Origin: Duganella sp. CF458
Lineage (GTDB): Bacteria > Pseudomonadota > Gammaproteobacteria > Burkholderiales > Burkholderiaceae_D
Reading direction: 5' to 3'
Assembly (NCBI RefSeq): GCF_900113115.1
Contig: NZ_FOOF01000002.1
Span: forward strand, 62,001-126,000
DNA length: 64,000 bases
Shown here: positions 8,124-15,353 of the stretch, piece by piece
Layout of the letters: each line of letters opens with the position of its first letter
Numbering within the stretch: position 1 is the stretch's first letter
Made by a program: the position numbers and the translations under genes
Notes under the pieces: generated by a model
The model's database searches: none
What the model was told of the DNA's origin: nothing
The model's input: the letters and a program-made list of their open reading frames with translations, nothing else

Positions 8124-8510
8124 GTGAACGCCATCCTAAATTATCTGGTCCACTTGGCACTGGCCGCATTGTTGTTGGTAGTCTTCTTCAAAGCCTATAC
8201 TTGGATGACGCCATATGACGAAGTAAAACTTATCCGGCAGGGCAATCACGCTGCAGCCCTGTCGCTGGGCGGCGCCATGCTGGGTTTTTCCATGACCATC
8301 GCATCGAGCATCCTGCACACGAATAACTGGCAGCAGTTCCTGGCCTGGGCTTTCGGCGCGATGATCGTACAGGCGCTTGGCTACGCGGTCACCACGCGCT
8401 GCCTGAAAATGTCGCAAGACCAGATTGAAGCCGACAACAGCGCCTTCGGCGGCCTGCTCGGCACTATTTCGCTTTCCATCGGTGGCATCAACGCCGCCTG
8501 CATTTCCTAA
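8124..8510 (+). CDS. DUF350 (YjfL-type) membrane protein
   Basis: A 128-residue integral membrane protein with about four helices. The segment TWMTPYDEVKLIRQGNHAAA after helix 1 and the closing SIGGINAACIS are typical of DUF350. The GTG start at 8124 follows GGGGATC. The gene opens a five-gene operon and is divergent from the membrane aminopropyltransferase across only 64 bases. DUF350 genes occur with polyamine-type and PspA/band-7 genes in other bacteria (the E. coli yjf locus is one example); the molecular function is unknown. Confidence 0.88.
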   Translation: MNAILNYLVHLALAALLLVVFFKAYTWMTPYDEVKLIRQGNHAAALSLGGAMLGFSMTIASSILHTNNWQQFLAWAFGAMIVQALGYAVTTRCLKMSQDQIEADNSAFGGLLGTISLSIGGINAACIS

Positions 8511-8521
8511 GAGGTCACATC

Positions 8522-9577
8522 ATGGGTATCGGCAGCTTTATCAAGAAGCAGTTTATCGACGTACTGCAGTGGAATGAAGAAACGGAAGGCGTACTGTCCT
8601 GGCGCTACCCGATGCAGGACTTCGAGATCCAGAACGGCGGTGTGCTGATCGTGCGCGAGTCGCAGATCGCGGTATTCGTCAACGAAGGCCAGATCGCCGA
8701 CGTGTTCGGCCCAGGCACCCACAAGCTCACCACGCAAACCCTGCCGCTGCTGACCAACCTGAAAAACTGGGACAAGCTGTTCGACTCGCCGTTCAAGTCG
8801 GACGTCTATTTCTTCAGCACCCGTGTGCAGACCGGCCGCAAGTGGGGCACGCCGCAGCCGATCACGATCCGCGACAAGGATTTCGACATGATCCGCGTGC
8901 GCGCCTTCGGCATGTATTCCTACCGCGTGACCGATCCGCGCAAGTTCTTCACCGAATTGAGCGGCACCCGCAGCACTTATACCCGCGACGACGTGGAAGA
9001 CCAGCTGCGCGGCATCCTGCTGGCCTCCATGGCCAACTCGCTGGGCGCTTCGCAAATCGCCTTCCTCGACATGGCGGCCAACCAGGCCCTGATGGCGCAG
9101 GAAGTCAAAGGCGGCCTGGCCGAGGCGTTCGCACGCTACGGCATTGGCCTGGACGAGTTCAACGTGGCCAGCGTCAGCCTGCCTGAGGAACTGCAGGCTG
9201 CGCTGGACGAGCGTATCTCCGCCGGCATGAAGGGCGGCATGAGCGCCGACAAGATGGCCGGCTACACCAAGTACCAGGTGGCGCAATCGATCCCGCTGGC
9301 AGCCGGCAACGAAGGCGGCCTGGCAGGCATTGGCGCAGGCCTGGGTGCCGGCCTGACCGTCGGCCAGGTGATGGGCCAGGCGATGGGCCAGGCCCTGAAC
9401 CCGGGCGCGGCACCGGCGCCGGCTCCCGAAGCAGCTCCGGCCGCTCCCGCGGCACCGGCGCAGGAATCGATCGAAGACCGCCTCGGCAAGCTGAAAGCCC
9501 TGCTGGACAAGGGCCTGATCTCGCCGGCCGATTACGACGCCACCAAGGCCGAACTGCTCAAGAAACTGATCGGATAA
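8522..9577 (+). CDS. SPFH (band-7-like) domain protein with C-terminal SHOCT
   Basis: A 351-residue protein: the SPFH region covers about residues 25-235 (LIVRESQIAVFVNEGQIADV, later YFFSTRVQTGRKWGTPQP), then a Gly/Ala-rich linker with MGQAMGQALNPG and an Ala/Pro run, and finally a SHOCT motif over the last 35 residues (EDRLGKLKALLDKGLIS). No N-terminal membrane segment is seen, unlike stomatins; it resembles the soluble YdjI/virion-core-like SPFH group. SPFH proteins oligomerise at membranes and SHOCT is a short oligomerisation element. It starts 11 bases after the DUF350 stop and precedes the DUF4178 gene, so it is probably a scaffold of this system. Confidence 0.88.
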   Translation: MGIGSFIKKQFIDVLQWNEETEGVLSWRYPMQDFEIQNGGVLIVRESQIAVFVNEGQIADVFGPGTHKLTTQTLPLLTNLKNWDKLFDSPFKSDVYFFSTRVQTGRKWGTPQPITIRDKDFDMIRVRAFGMYSYRVTDPRKFFTELSGTRSTYTRDDVEDQLRGILLASMANSLGASQIAFLDMAANQALMAQEVKGGLAEAFARYGIGLDEFNVASVSLPEELQAALDERISAGMKGGMSADKMAGYTKYQVAQSIPLAAGNEGGLAGIGAGLGAGLTVGQVMGQAMGQALNPGAAPAPAPEAAPAAPAAPAQESIEDRLGKLKALLDKGLISPADYDATKAELLKKLIG

Positions 9578-9587
9578 GCCAGGCCGC

Positions 9588-11066
9588 ATGCAAACTGTTT
9601 CCTGCCCTAGCTGCGGCGCAGAGGTTAACTTCCGCTCGCACGCCTCCGTCATGGCGGTGTGCGAGTATTGCAACACGCGCGTACTGAAGGAAGCCGGCGC
9701 GGTCAAGGACCTGGGCAAGATTTCCTCGGTGCTGGAGGATTACTCGCCGATCCAGATCGGCACCAGCGGTGTGCTGGGCGGCCGCAACTTCAACGTGGTC
9801 GGCCGCATCCAGCTGAAGTATGACGCCGGCATGTGGAACGAGTGGTACATCGTCTTCGACGACGCCACCAGCGGCTGGCTCGGCGATGCATCCGGCCAGT
9901 ACACGGTGACCACGCTGCGCAAGCCCGACACGCAGTTGCCTGCCTTCGAGGACATTGTCCCCGGCAAACCTTACCAGCTGGTTGGCGCGCGCTATATGTC
10001 GGCCGACGTCAGGAGCGCCAAGTGCGTCGGCGGCCAGGGCGAGCTGCCATTCAAGGTAGGCGACGGCTGGGAAGCGAAAGTCGCCGACTTCCGCCGTGCC
10101 GACCATTTCATCACTCTCGATTATTCCGATGAGGGCCCGCCGCAGATGTACACCGGCGTCTCGGTCACGCTGCAAGGCATGCAAGCCCAGTTGCTGCGCG
10201 ATGTGGATGAAATCCAGCGCACGACGGGCCGTTATCGCGGCAAACTCGATGCGTTGGACTGCCCGAACTGCGGCACCCAGATCAAATACCTGCCCGGCTT
10301 GACGGCAAGCCTGGTCTGCCAGTCCTGCCAGACCGAGATCGACGCCGCCAGCCCGAAGGCCGAAGTCATCGCCGTCGGCCAGCGGCATGAGAAGGAATCT
10401 TTCACACTGCCGCTGGGCGCCAGCGGCAAGCTTGGCAACCAGGACTTTACCGTGATCGGCGTAATGCGCCGGGCCGACGACGAAGGCAGCGGCTGGACCG
10501 AGTACCTGCTGTACGGCAGCCGGAACGGCTTTACCTGGCTGGTCGAAACCGCAGATGGCTGGTCGCGCGCCAACGTCATGGACCAGTGGCCGGAAGCAAA
10601 GGTGCTGGATTCCCAATCGGTGACCTTCGACAAGGCCGACTACACCAAACTGTATGACTACAACTCGGTCGTGACCTATGCGGCGGGCGCCTTCAACTGG
10701 CGTGTGTCGGTGGGCGACCATACCCACGTTTACGAATACAAGCGCCAGCAGGTGACGCTGGCGGCCGAAATCACTACCACTGAACTTGGCTGGTCGCGCT
10801 CCACCCCGGTCGCCTGGGACCAGCTCAAGGCCTGGTTTGGCGACGCCATCAAAGGCGAAAAAGCCAGCGGGGCAGTCGCGCAAGATTTCAGCAAGGGCCG
10901 CTATGCCCGCTCGGCCAAGAACTGGATCATCGGAATCCTGGCGGTGAATGCCATTCCGCTGTTGTTCAATTTTGGCGGCTCCATTGGCGTCACCATCATG
11001 GCAGCCCTTGCGCTTTACCTGCCGGCACTGGTGCTGGATGCAATCGACGACCAAAACAAAAAATGA
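9588..11066 (+). CDS. DUF4178 protein with two zinc ribbons and C-terminal membrane segments
   Basis: A 492-residue protein. Two CxxC...CxxC knuckles are present: CPSCG/CEYCN at the N-terminus and CPNCG/CQSCQ near residues 225-247. Each is followed by a beta-rich DUF4178 repeat (GRNFNVVGRIQLKYDAG and GNQDFTVIGVMRRAD). About two membrane helices lie near the C-terminus (WIIGILAVNAIPLLF, VTIMAALALYLPALV). The stop overlaps the next start as ATGA. The duplicated ribbon-plus-DUF4178 layout suggests a membrane-tethered binding protein; no catalytic motif is visible. Confidence 0.85.
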   Translation: MQTVSCPSCGAEVNFRSHASVMAVCEYCNTRVLKEAGAVKDLGKISSVLEDYSPIQIGTSGVLGGRNFNVVGRIQLKYDAGMWNEWYIVFDDATSGWLGDASGQYTVTTLRKPDTQLPAFEDIVPGKPYQLVGARYMSADVRSAKCVGGQGELPFKVGDGWEAKVADFRRADHFITLDYSDEGPPQMYTGVSVTLQGMQAQLLRDVDEIQRTTGRYRGKLDALDCPNCGTQIKYLPGLTASLVCQSCQTEIDAASPKAEVIAVGQRHEKESFTLPLGASGKLGNQDFTVIGVMRRADDEGSGWTEYLLYGSRNGFTWLVETADGWSRANVMDQWPEAKVLDSQSVTFDKADYTKLYDYNSVVTYAAGAFNWRVSVGDHTHVYEYKRQQVTLAAEITTTELGWSRSTPVAWDQLKAWFGDAIKGEKASGAVAQDFSKGRYARSAKNWIIGILAVNAIPLLFNFGGSIGVTIMAALALYLPALVLDAIDDQNKK

Positions 11067-11233
11067 ATAAATTCTTCGGCTACGCCCTGGTGGTGAGCAT
11101 GTTCAGCGTCGGCACAAGCTGGGTTAGATTTGTCAACGAACCGTCCTCGAGCAGCGGCGGCGGCTCCCGCGGCAGCAGCTGGTCTTCCAGCTCGGGCAGC
11201 TGGGGCAGCGGTGGCGGCGGAGGGCATAAGTGA
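11063..11233 (+). CDS. 56-residue protein with Ser/Gly-rich tail
   Basis: Starts at the ATGA overlap with the DUF4178 stop and ends overlapping the GTG start of speD, so it is enclosed on both sides by translational coupling, a strong sign that it is real. The N-terminus (MNKFFGYALVVSMFSVGTSW) is hydrophobic and may be a membrane anchor or signal; the rest is almost only Ser, Gly and Trp (GSSWSSSSGSWGSGGGGG) and ends in His-Lys. It matches no family I recognise. Position suggests an accessory or substrate peptide of the system. Confidence 0.75.
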   Translation: MNKFFGYALVVSMFSVGTSWVRFVNEPSSSSGGGSRGSSWSSSSGSWGSGGGGGHK

Positions 11234-11589
11234 GCACCCACCAACCCAATGGCACGCACCTGCTGGCCGACATGTCCGGCATCGAAGCGGGCCTGCTGGT
11301 GGACTGCACCAGGATTGAGCAATTGCTGCGCGCTGCGGCGGCGGCAGCCGGCGCACAGGTGCTGCACAGCCACTTCCACAGCTTCGGCAGCGGGCTGGGC
11401 GTGACCGGCGTGGTACTGCTGGCAGAGTCCCACATCTCCATCCATACCTGGCCGGAAAACGGCTTCGCGGCCGCCGACATCTTCATGTGCGGCGCCTCCC
11501 AGCCCCACCTCGCGCTGGAAGTGATCGAGGAAGCGCTGCAGCCAGAATGCTCCGAAGTCCGTACTGTCGACCGCGCGCCACCACATTGA
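11230..11589 (+). CDS. speD: S-adenosylmethionine decarboxylase proenzyme
   Basis: A 119-residue class 1b (SpeH-type) enzyme. The self-cleavage site AESHISIHTWPE is complete: Glu66/Ser67, with Ser67 becoming the pyruvoyl group; His72 and Cys87 (DIFMCG) fit the processing and proton-donor residues. It makes decarboxylated SAM, the aminopropyl donor. The GTG start lies in the GTGA overlap with the preceding small gene. Being the last gene of the SPFH/DUF4178 operon and facing away from the membrane aminopropyltransferase, it most probably serves that enzyme rather than, or in addition to, ordinary spermidine synthesis. Confidence 0.93.
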   Translation: MSTHQPNGTHLLADMSGIEAGLLVDCTRIEQLLRAAAAAAGAQVLHSHFHSFGSGLGVTGVVLLAESHISIHTWPENGFAAADIFMCGASQPHLALEVIEEALQPECSEVRTVDRAPPH

Positions 11590-11595
11590 CTTGCA

Positions 11596-11616
11596 CCGGT
11601 GTCGGTGCGACACTGG
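11596..11616 (+). other. Hairpin directly after speD
   Basis: CCGGTGTCG (11596-11604) pairs with CGACACTGG (11608-11616), with one G-U pair, across a 3-base loop. It begins 7 bases after the speD stop and lacks a T-run, so an mRNA-stabilising end or a Rho-associated structure is more likely than an intrinsic terminator. Confidence 0.5.
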
Positions 11617-11647
11617 CGGCTTCTTCACCAATCCACAGGAGATTTCC

Positions 11648-11686
11648 ATGCGTTCGTTTGATCTTGCCCTCCTGTCGGCTGCCTGA
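11648..11686 (+). other. Possible 12-codon leader ORF
   Basis: ATG at 11648 is preceded by a strong ribosome-binding site (CACAGGAGATTTCC) and encodes MRSFDLALLSAA before TGA. A GC-rich hairpin with a TTTT tract follows about 20 bases later, then the RsgA-type gene. This could be a leader peptide with attenuator, or the broken start of a lost exported protein. The sequence alone cannot decide. Confidence 0.35.
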
Positions 11687-11706
11687 CCTTCAGCGTTTGA
11701 GCTAGA

Positions 11707-11730
11707 GCGCCCGGCCGGGCGCCGACTTTT
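11707..11730 (+). terminator. GC-rich palindrome with T-tract
   Basis: GCGCCCGGCCGGGCGC (11707-11722) is a perfect palindrome, followed closely by TTTT at 11727-11730. It probably ends transcripts from the speD operon or the short leader ORF. Confidence 0.55.
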
Positions 11731-11798
11731 CCAGACTATTCCTGCTTGCCACGCCGCGCGTGGCTGGTCGTGTTCACCTATGGAAAACGCTCAACATC

Positions 11799-12812
11799 AT
11801 GATCGACTTCGACTACGAAGCCTTACGCAGCATCGGACTTAACAACACCATCATTTCACGCCTGGCCGAAGCACCAGCAGGCAAGCTGTACCGCATCACC
11901 GAATACCAGCGCGACCGCATCACGCTGCACGACGGTTCAACAGAAATTCACGCACGCGCCCTGCCCCGCCTGCTCGTCGAAACACCGCTTTGCGTCGGTG
12001 ACTGGGTAGTCGCCGAACGCAATTCCTTCGACGAGGTGTGGATAAGTCATCGCTTATCCCCGATGAACCAGTTTGCCCGCGCCGACGCACCACCGATAGC
12101 GAGCAATATCGATACCGCTTTGCTGGTCATGGGACTGGACGGCGACTTCAACCTGCGACGGATCGAGCGCTACCTGGCCCTGGCTGCGGCGGCCGAAGTC
12201 ACACCCTTGGTCATTCTCAGCAAGCCGGATCTCTGCGTCGATGCGGATGGCCACGTTGCCGCGCTGACGAAACGCCTTCCCTCGGGCACGCAATTCCTGC
12301 TGGTGAACGGCACCGATCGGGAATCGATTGCGCAGCTGGCACCCTGGCTGGGTGCCGGCCAGACCATCTGCCTGTTGGGCTCATCAGGCGCCGGCAAATC
12401 GACCTTGACCAATGCCCTGGCTGGAGCGGTCCAGGAAACCGGTGGCGTGCGGCGTACCGATCATCGCGGCCGTCACACGACGACCGCGCGCTCGATGCAC
12501 CTGTGCCCTTCCGGCGCATGCATCATCGATACGCCCGGCTTGCGCAGCCTGAGTCCGGAATCCTTGTCGTCGGCCTTCGACGATATCGAATCGCTGGCGG
12601 CAGGCTGCCAGTTCCGCGATTGCCGGCATGAAGGCGAGCCCGGCTGCGCCGTCGTCGGCCATGTGGACCCGGACCGCCTGCACAATTTCCACAAGCTGCA
12701 GCGCGAAGTTCGCCGCAATCAGCAAACTGCGCTGGAACGGATCGCCGAACGGCAAAAATGGAAGGTCGTGTTGAGGTCGGCCGCTGTACGCAGCCGTCTG
12801 AAGCGAGGCTAG
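11799..12812 (+). CDS. rsgA: RsgA-type ribosome small-subunit-dependent GTPase
   Basis: A 337-residue circularly permuted GTPase: an OB-type N-domain, then G4 as SKPD (141-144), G1 LLGSSGAGKST (194-202), G3 DTPG (244-247) and a zinc knuckle C-x4-C-x-H-x5-C (Cys270, Cys275, His277, Cys283). RsgA proteins help late 30S subunit maturation. G4 is SKPD rather than the usual NKxD, so this may be a second RsgA-type paralogue and not the main housekeeping copy. The start at 11799 aligns with the expected N-terminus; an upstream in-frame GTG at 11760 would add 13 residues. The end overlaps the convergent VOC gene by 4 bases. Confidence 0.85.
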   Translation: MIDFDYEALRSIGLNNTIISRLAEAPAGKLYRITEYQRDRITLHDGSTEIHARALPRLLVETPLCVGDWVVAERNSFDEVWISHRLSPMNQFARADAPPIASNIDTALLVMGLDGDFNLRRIERYLALAAAAEVTPLVILSKPDLCVDADGHVAALTKRLPSGTQFLLVNGTDRESIAQLAPWLGAGQTICLLGSSGAGKSTLTNALAGAVQETGGVRRTDHRGRHTTTARSMHLCPSGACIIDTPGLRSLSPESLSSAFDDIESLAAGCQFRDCRHEGEPGCAVVGHVDPDRLHNFHKLQREVRRNQQTALERIAERQKWKVVLRSAAVRSRLKRG

Positions 12813-13198
12813 CTTTCCTGCACGGTGGCCTCGATGTTGTTGCCGTCGAGGTCGATAATAAACGCGCTGTAAAAGCTTGCATCGCTGACGCGTGGACCTG
12901 GCGGGCCGTTGTCTTCGGCTCCCAGGTCGATCGCTGCATAGTAGAACGCGTTCACCGCTGCCCGGTCCGGCGCGGCAAATGCCAAATGGATGGGACTGCG
13001 CGATGCTTCGTGCCCGCTTTTCCAAAAGCTGGGAATCTCGGCGCCCACCCACAGGAAAGGATGACCTGGAGCAGCGGCATAAATGGCCCAGTCCAGGTCG
13101 GTCTCCGCGCGGCGAATCCCGAGAGGCGCCAGGCATGCATCGTAGAGCGCCGCGCTGCGCACGAAATCCGAAACGACAATGCCCAGATGGTGGATCAT
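12809..13198 (-). CDS. VOC (glyoxalase/bleomycin-resistance fold) family protein
   Basis: A 129-residue single VOC module: MIHHLGIVVSDFVRSAALYD at the N-terminus with the first metal-ligand His, PIHLAFAAPDRAAV in the middle with the second, and DLDGNNIEA near the end with the terminal Glu ligand. Paired betaalphabetabetabeta repeats of this kind bind a divalent metal and act on varied small substrates; the substrate cannot be predicted. It converges on the RsgA gene with a 4-base overlap and has no obvious operon partner. Confidence 0.82.
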   Translation of the reverse strand: MIHHLGIVVSDFVRSAALYDACLAPLGIRRAETDLDWAIYAAAPGHPFLWVGAEIPSFWKSGHEASRSPIHLAFAAPDRAAVNAFYYAAIDLGAEDNGPPGPRVSDASFYSAFIIDLDGNNIEATVQES

Positions 13199-13315
13199 GT
13201 TTGCCTCCCATCTCTACTCTTGGTTCAAGACTAGCACTGCGGCTGGGCGGGCGGCGCACCACTCAGCCAGCCGGTCAGGTAAACTGTCGGGACTAAAAAC
13301 AAGAGGTCTCCTGCC

Positions 13316-13870
13316 ATGCGCAACATCGCGCCACTTGCCCTGCTCCTCGCCGTCGCCGGCTGCGGCGATACCTATACGCCCGCGTCGCTATACCAGGCCA
13401 CGTCCGCCGACTGCAGCACGCCGGTCGACGCCGACACATTCGAGTTTCCGCGAGGGATTACCGTGGCCGCCACGACAGTCCTGCCGCAAGCCGTTGAAGG
13501 GGGAATGGAAATCGGGGTCAGCTACATGCTGCCCCGCACCACCCAGGTCCACTTTGCCACGGCCCACTTCCAGGTCAGCGAGCCGAAGGGTCCCCTGCTT
13601 GAAAACGCGACGGTGCTGAGCGTCTACCAGCGGCCGACCAATGGAAAACCCGAGATCGTCGAAATCGTCAACGGCGTGCCGCTGGCCCTGTACGCCGTCG
13701 GGACCAGCGACCACACCCAGTTCCGCTACCGCCTGATCGTCAAAGGCAAGATGCCGAAACGCTTCGACCTGACCCCGCCCGATGTCATCATCGGCGAGAA
13801 GCGCTACGTCTCACGCACCTTTACCTACCGCTGGTTTGAGAACAAGCAAGCCTACGGCATGTGCCAGTGA
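13316..13870 (+). CDS. Hypothetical lipoprotein
   Basis: A 184-residue protein with a lipoprotein signal peptide MRNIAPLALLLAVAGCGD (lipobox AVAGC, Cys16). The mature part is a mixed beta-rich sequence with two further Cys (34 and 183) that could form a disulfide. I recognise no family. It stands alone; its stop abuts the stop of the convergent SDR gene. GAGGTCTCCTGCC lies before the start. Confidence 0.75.
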   Translation: MRNIAPLALLLAVAGCGDTYTPASLYQATSADCSTPVDADTFEFPRGITVAATTVLPQAVEGGMEIGVSYMLPRTTQVHFATAHFQVSEPKGPLLENATVLSVYQRPTNGKPEIVEIVNGVPLALYAVGTSDHTQFRYRLIVKGKMPKRFDLTPPDVIIGEKRYVSRTFTYRWFENKQAYGMCQ

Positions 13871-14554
13871 TCACGTGCAAGGGATCGCTGCGCCGTGGAT
13901 AGCGCGGGCAGCCGGACTGCACAGGTAAACGATCACATCAGCGAGCGCTTCAGGAGTAACCCATTTGCCGCGATCGGCGTTCGGCATCGAAGCGCGGTTG
14001 TCCGGCGTGTCGATGGTACCCGGCAGCACGCAGTTGACGTTGATGCCCTGCCCGCGCAACTCCGCCGACATCGATTCGGTCAGGCGAATCACGACGTCTT
14101 TGCTGGCGCAGTAAGCGCCTAAATTCGCCAATCCCTGGCGCGCGGAACCGGAGGCGATGTTGACGATCTTGCCGCCTTGTCCGTCCAACATGCCGGGTAC
14201 GACTGCTGCGACGGCATTGCGCAAGCTGCGCACGTTCAAGTCGAATAGTTCATCCCATTGGGCATCGGTGGTCGCGTGGACCGGCGTGCCCATTGCGAAG
14301 CCGCCGGCAATATTGCACAAACCATCGATCCGGCCGAAGCGCTCGGCGCCGGCACGCGCTGCGGCGGCGACCGAGGTCGCGTCGCGCAGGTCGGCGATGG
14401 CGAACATGCGGCGCGCGCTGGCGGGCCCGCAGGCCGCTTCCAACCGTGCGGTATCGCGACCAAGCAAGACAGTGTTGGCACCGGCGGCATCGAATGCTCG
14501 CGCCACGGCGCTGCCAAGCGTACCCGCCGCGCCGGTGATGAAGATGGTGTTCAT
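13871..14554 (-). CDS. Short-chain dehydrogenase/reductase
   Basis: A 227-residue classical SDR: nucleotide-binding TGAAGTLGSAVARAF (7-21), an NIAGG motif at the NNAG position, catalytic Ser in IASGSARQG and the Y-C-A-S-K active site. The ATG at 14554 was chosen over the longer frame because GGAAAC lies at the right spacing and the SDR fold starts there. NAD(P)-dependent oxidoreduction of an unknown alcohol or ketone is expected. It lies just downstream of the LytTR regulator gene on the same strand (31 bases), so it may be cotranscribed. Confidence 0.85.
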   Translation of the reverse strand: MNTIFITGAAGTLGSAVARAFDAAGANTVLLGRDTARLEAACGPASARRMFAIADLRDATSVAAAARAGAERFGRIDGLCNIAGGFAMGTPVHATTDAQWDELFDLNVRSLRNAVAAVVPGMLDGQGGKIVNIASGSARQGLANLGAYCASKDVVIRLTESMSAELRGQGINVNCVLPGTIDTPDNRASMPNADRGKWVTPEALADVIVYLCSPAARAIHGAAIPCT

Positions 14555-14585
14555 TGCGTTTCCCTTGTTCGACGGTTTCCTGATT

Positions 14586-15353
14586 CTACATCTGCCGGAA
14601 ATGGTGCAGGTAGCTGCGGCTGACCGGCAGCACTTCGCTGCGGCCATGCAGGTGAAGGTCGGCTGTTTCGTTCATGCCGCGCACCATCTCGCGCACGTAC
14701 TTCAGGTTGACGATCACTGAGCGGTGAGTCTGCACGAAACGTGCGGGGTCCAGTTCCTCGGCCAGCTCCCGGATGCTTTTCCTGATCAGCGCTTCGCCCT
14801 CGTCCCAGGCGACCAGCGTATATTTTTCTTCGGCGCGGAAGTAAGCCACCTGGTCGACCGGGACCAGGCGAACGCTGGCGCCGACGGAGGCCTTGATCCA
14901 TTGCAGCCACGCAGGCTGCCGCTGCGTGCCCATCGCTTGCGAGATTCGGCCAAGTGCCAGTTCCAGCGCGGCATGGTCGACCTGGCTGTGCCTTACCCTC
15001 TGCTGCAATCGTCCGACCGTGTCGGCCAGGCGTTCCGGATCAAGCGGCTTCACCAGGTAGTCGATTGCCCCCTGTTCGAATGCCTGGATCGCGTACTGCT
15101 CGAATGCCGTGACAAAGACCAGGTGGGCGCGCCGCGCAAGGGCCCGTGCAGCTTCGATTCCGTTCAGGCCAGGCATCTGTATGTCGAGGAACACCACATC
15201 CGGTTGATGGGCCTCGAACAGCTCGAGCACCTCGTAGCCGTTGCGGGCCTCGTCTGCAATGCGCAAGTCCGGCCATAGACGCTGCAATTGCGCGCGCAGG
15301 TGCTGGCGCAGCAAGGGTTCGTCGTCGGCGATCAAGGCAGTGATGGGCTGCAT
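14586..15353 (-). CDS. LytTR-family response regulator
   Basis: A 255-residue regulator: receiver domain 1-120 with acidic pair Asp10/Asp11, phosphoacceptor Asp57 (VVFLDIQMPG), Thr82 and Lys102, then a LytTR DNA-binding domain from about 150 (VDQVAYFRAEEKYTLV, FVQTHRSVIVNL). It overlaps the sensor kinase gene upstream by 22 bases, which indicates a cognate pair. LytTR regulators bind direct repeats upstream of targets; the downstream SDR gene or the divergent DUF2306 gene are candidates. Confidence 0.9.
   Translation of the reverse strand: MQPITALIADDEPLLRQHLRAQLQRLWPDLRIADEARNGYEVLELFEAHQPDVVFLDIQMPGLNGIEAARALARRAHLVFVTAFEQYAIQAFEQGAIDYLVKPLDPERLADTVGRLQQRVRHSQVDHAALELALGRISQAMGTQRQPAWLQWIKASVGASVRLVPVDQVAYFRAEEKYTLVAWDEGEALIRKSIRELAEELDPARFVQTHRSVIVNLKYVREMVRGMNETADLHLHGRSEVLPVSRSYLHHFRQM

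Noticed and set aside
12030-12060. TGTGGATAA inside the RsgA-type gene
   Set aside because: An isolated DnaA-box match within coding sequence is expected by chance.
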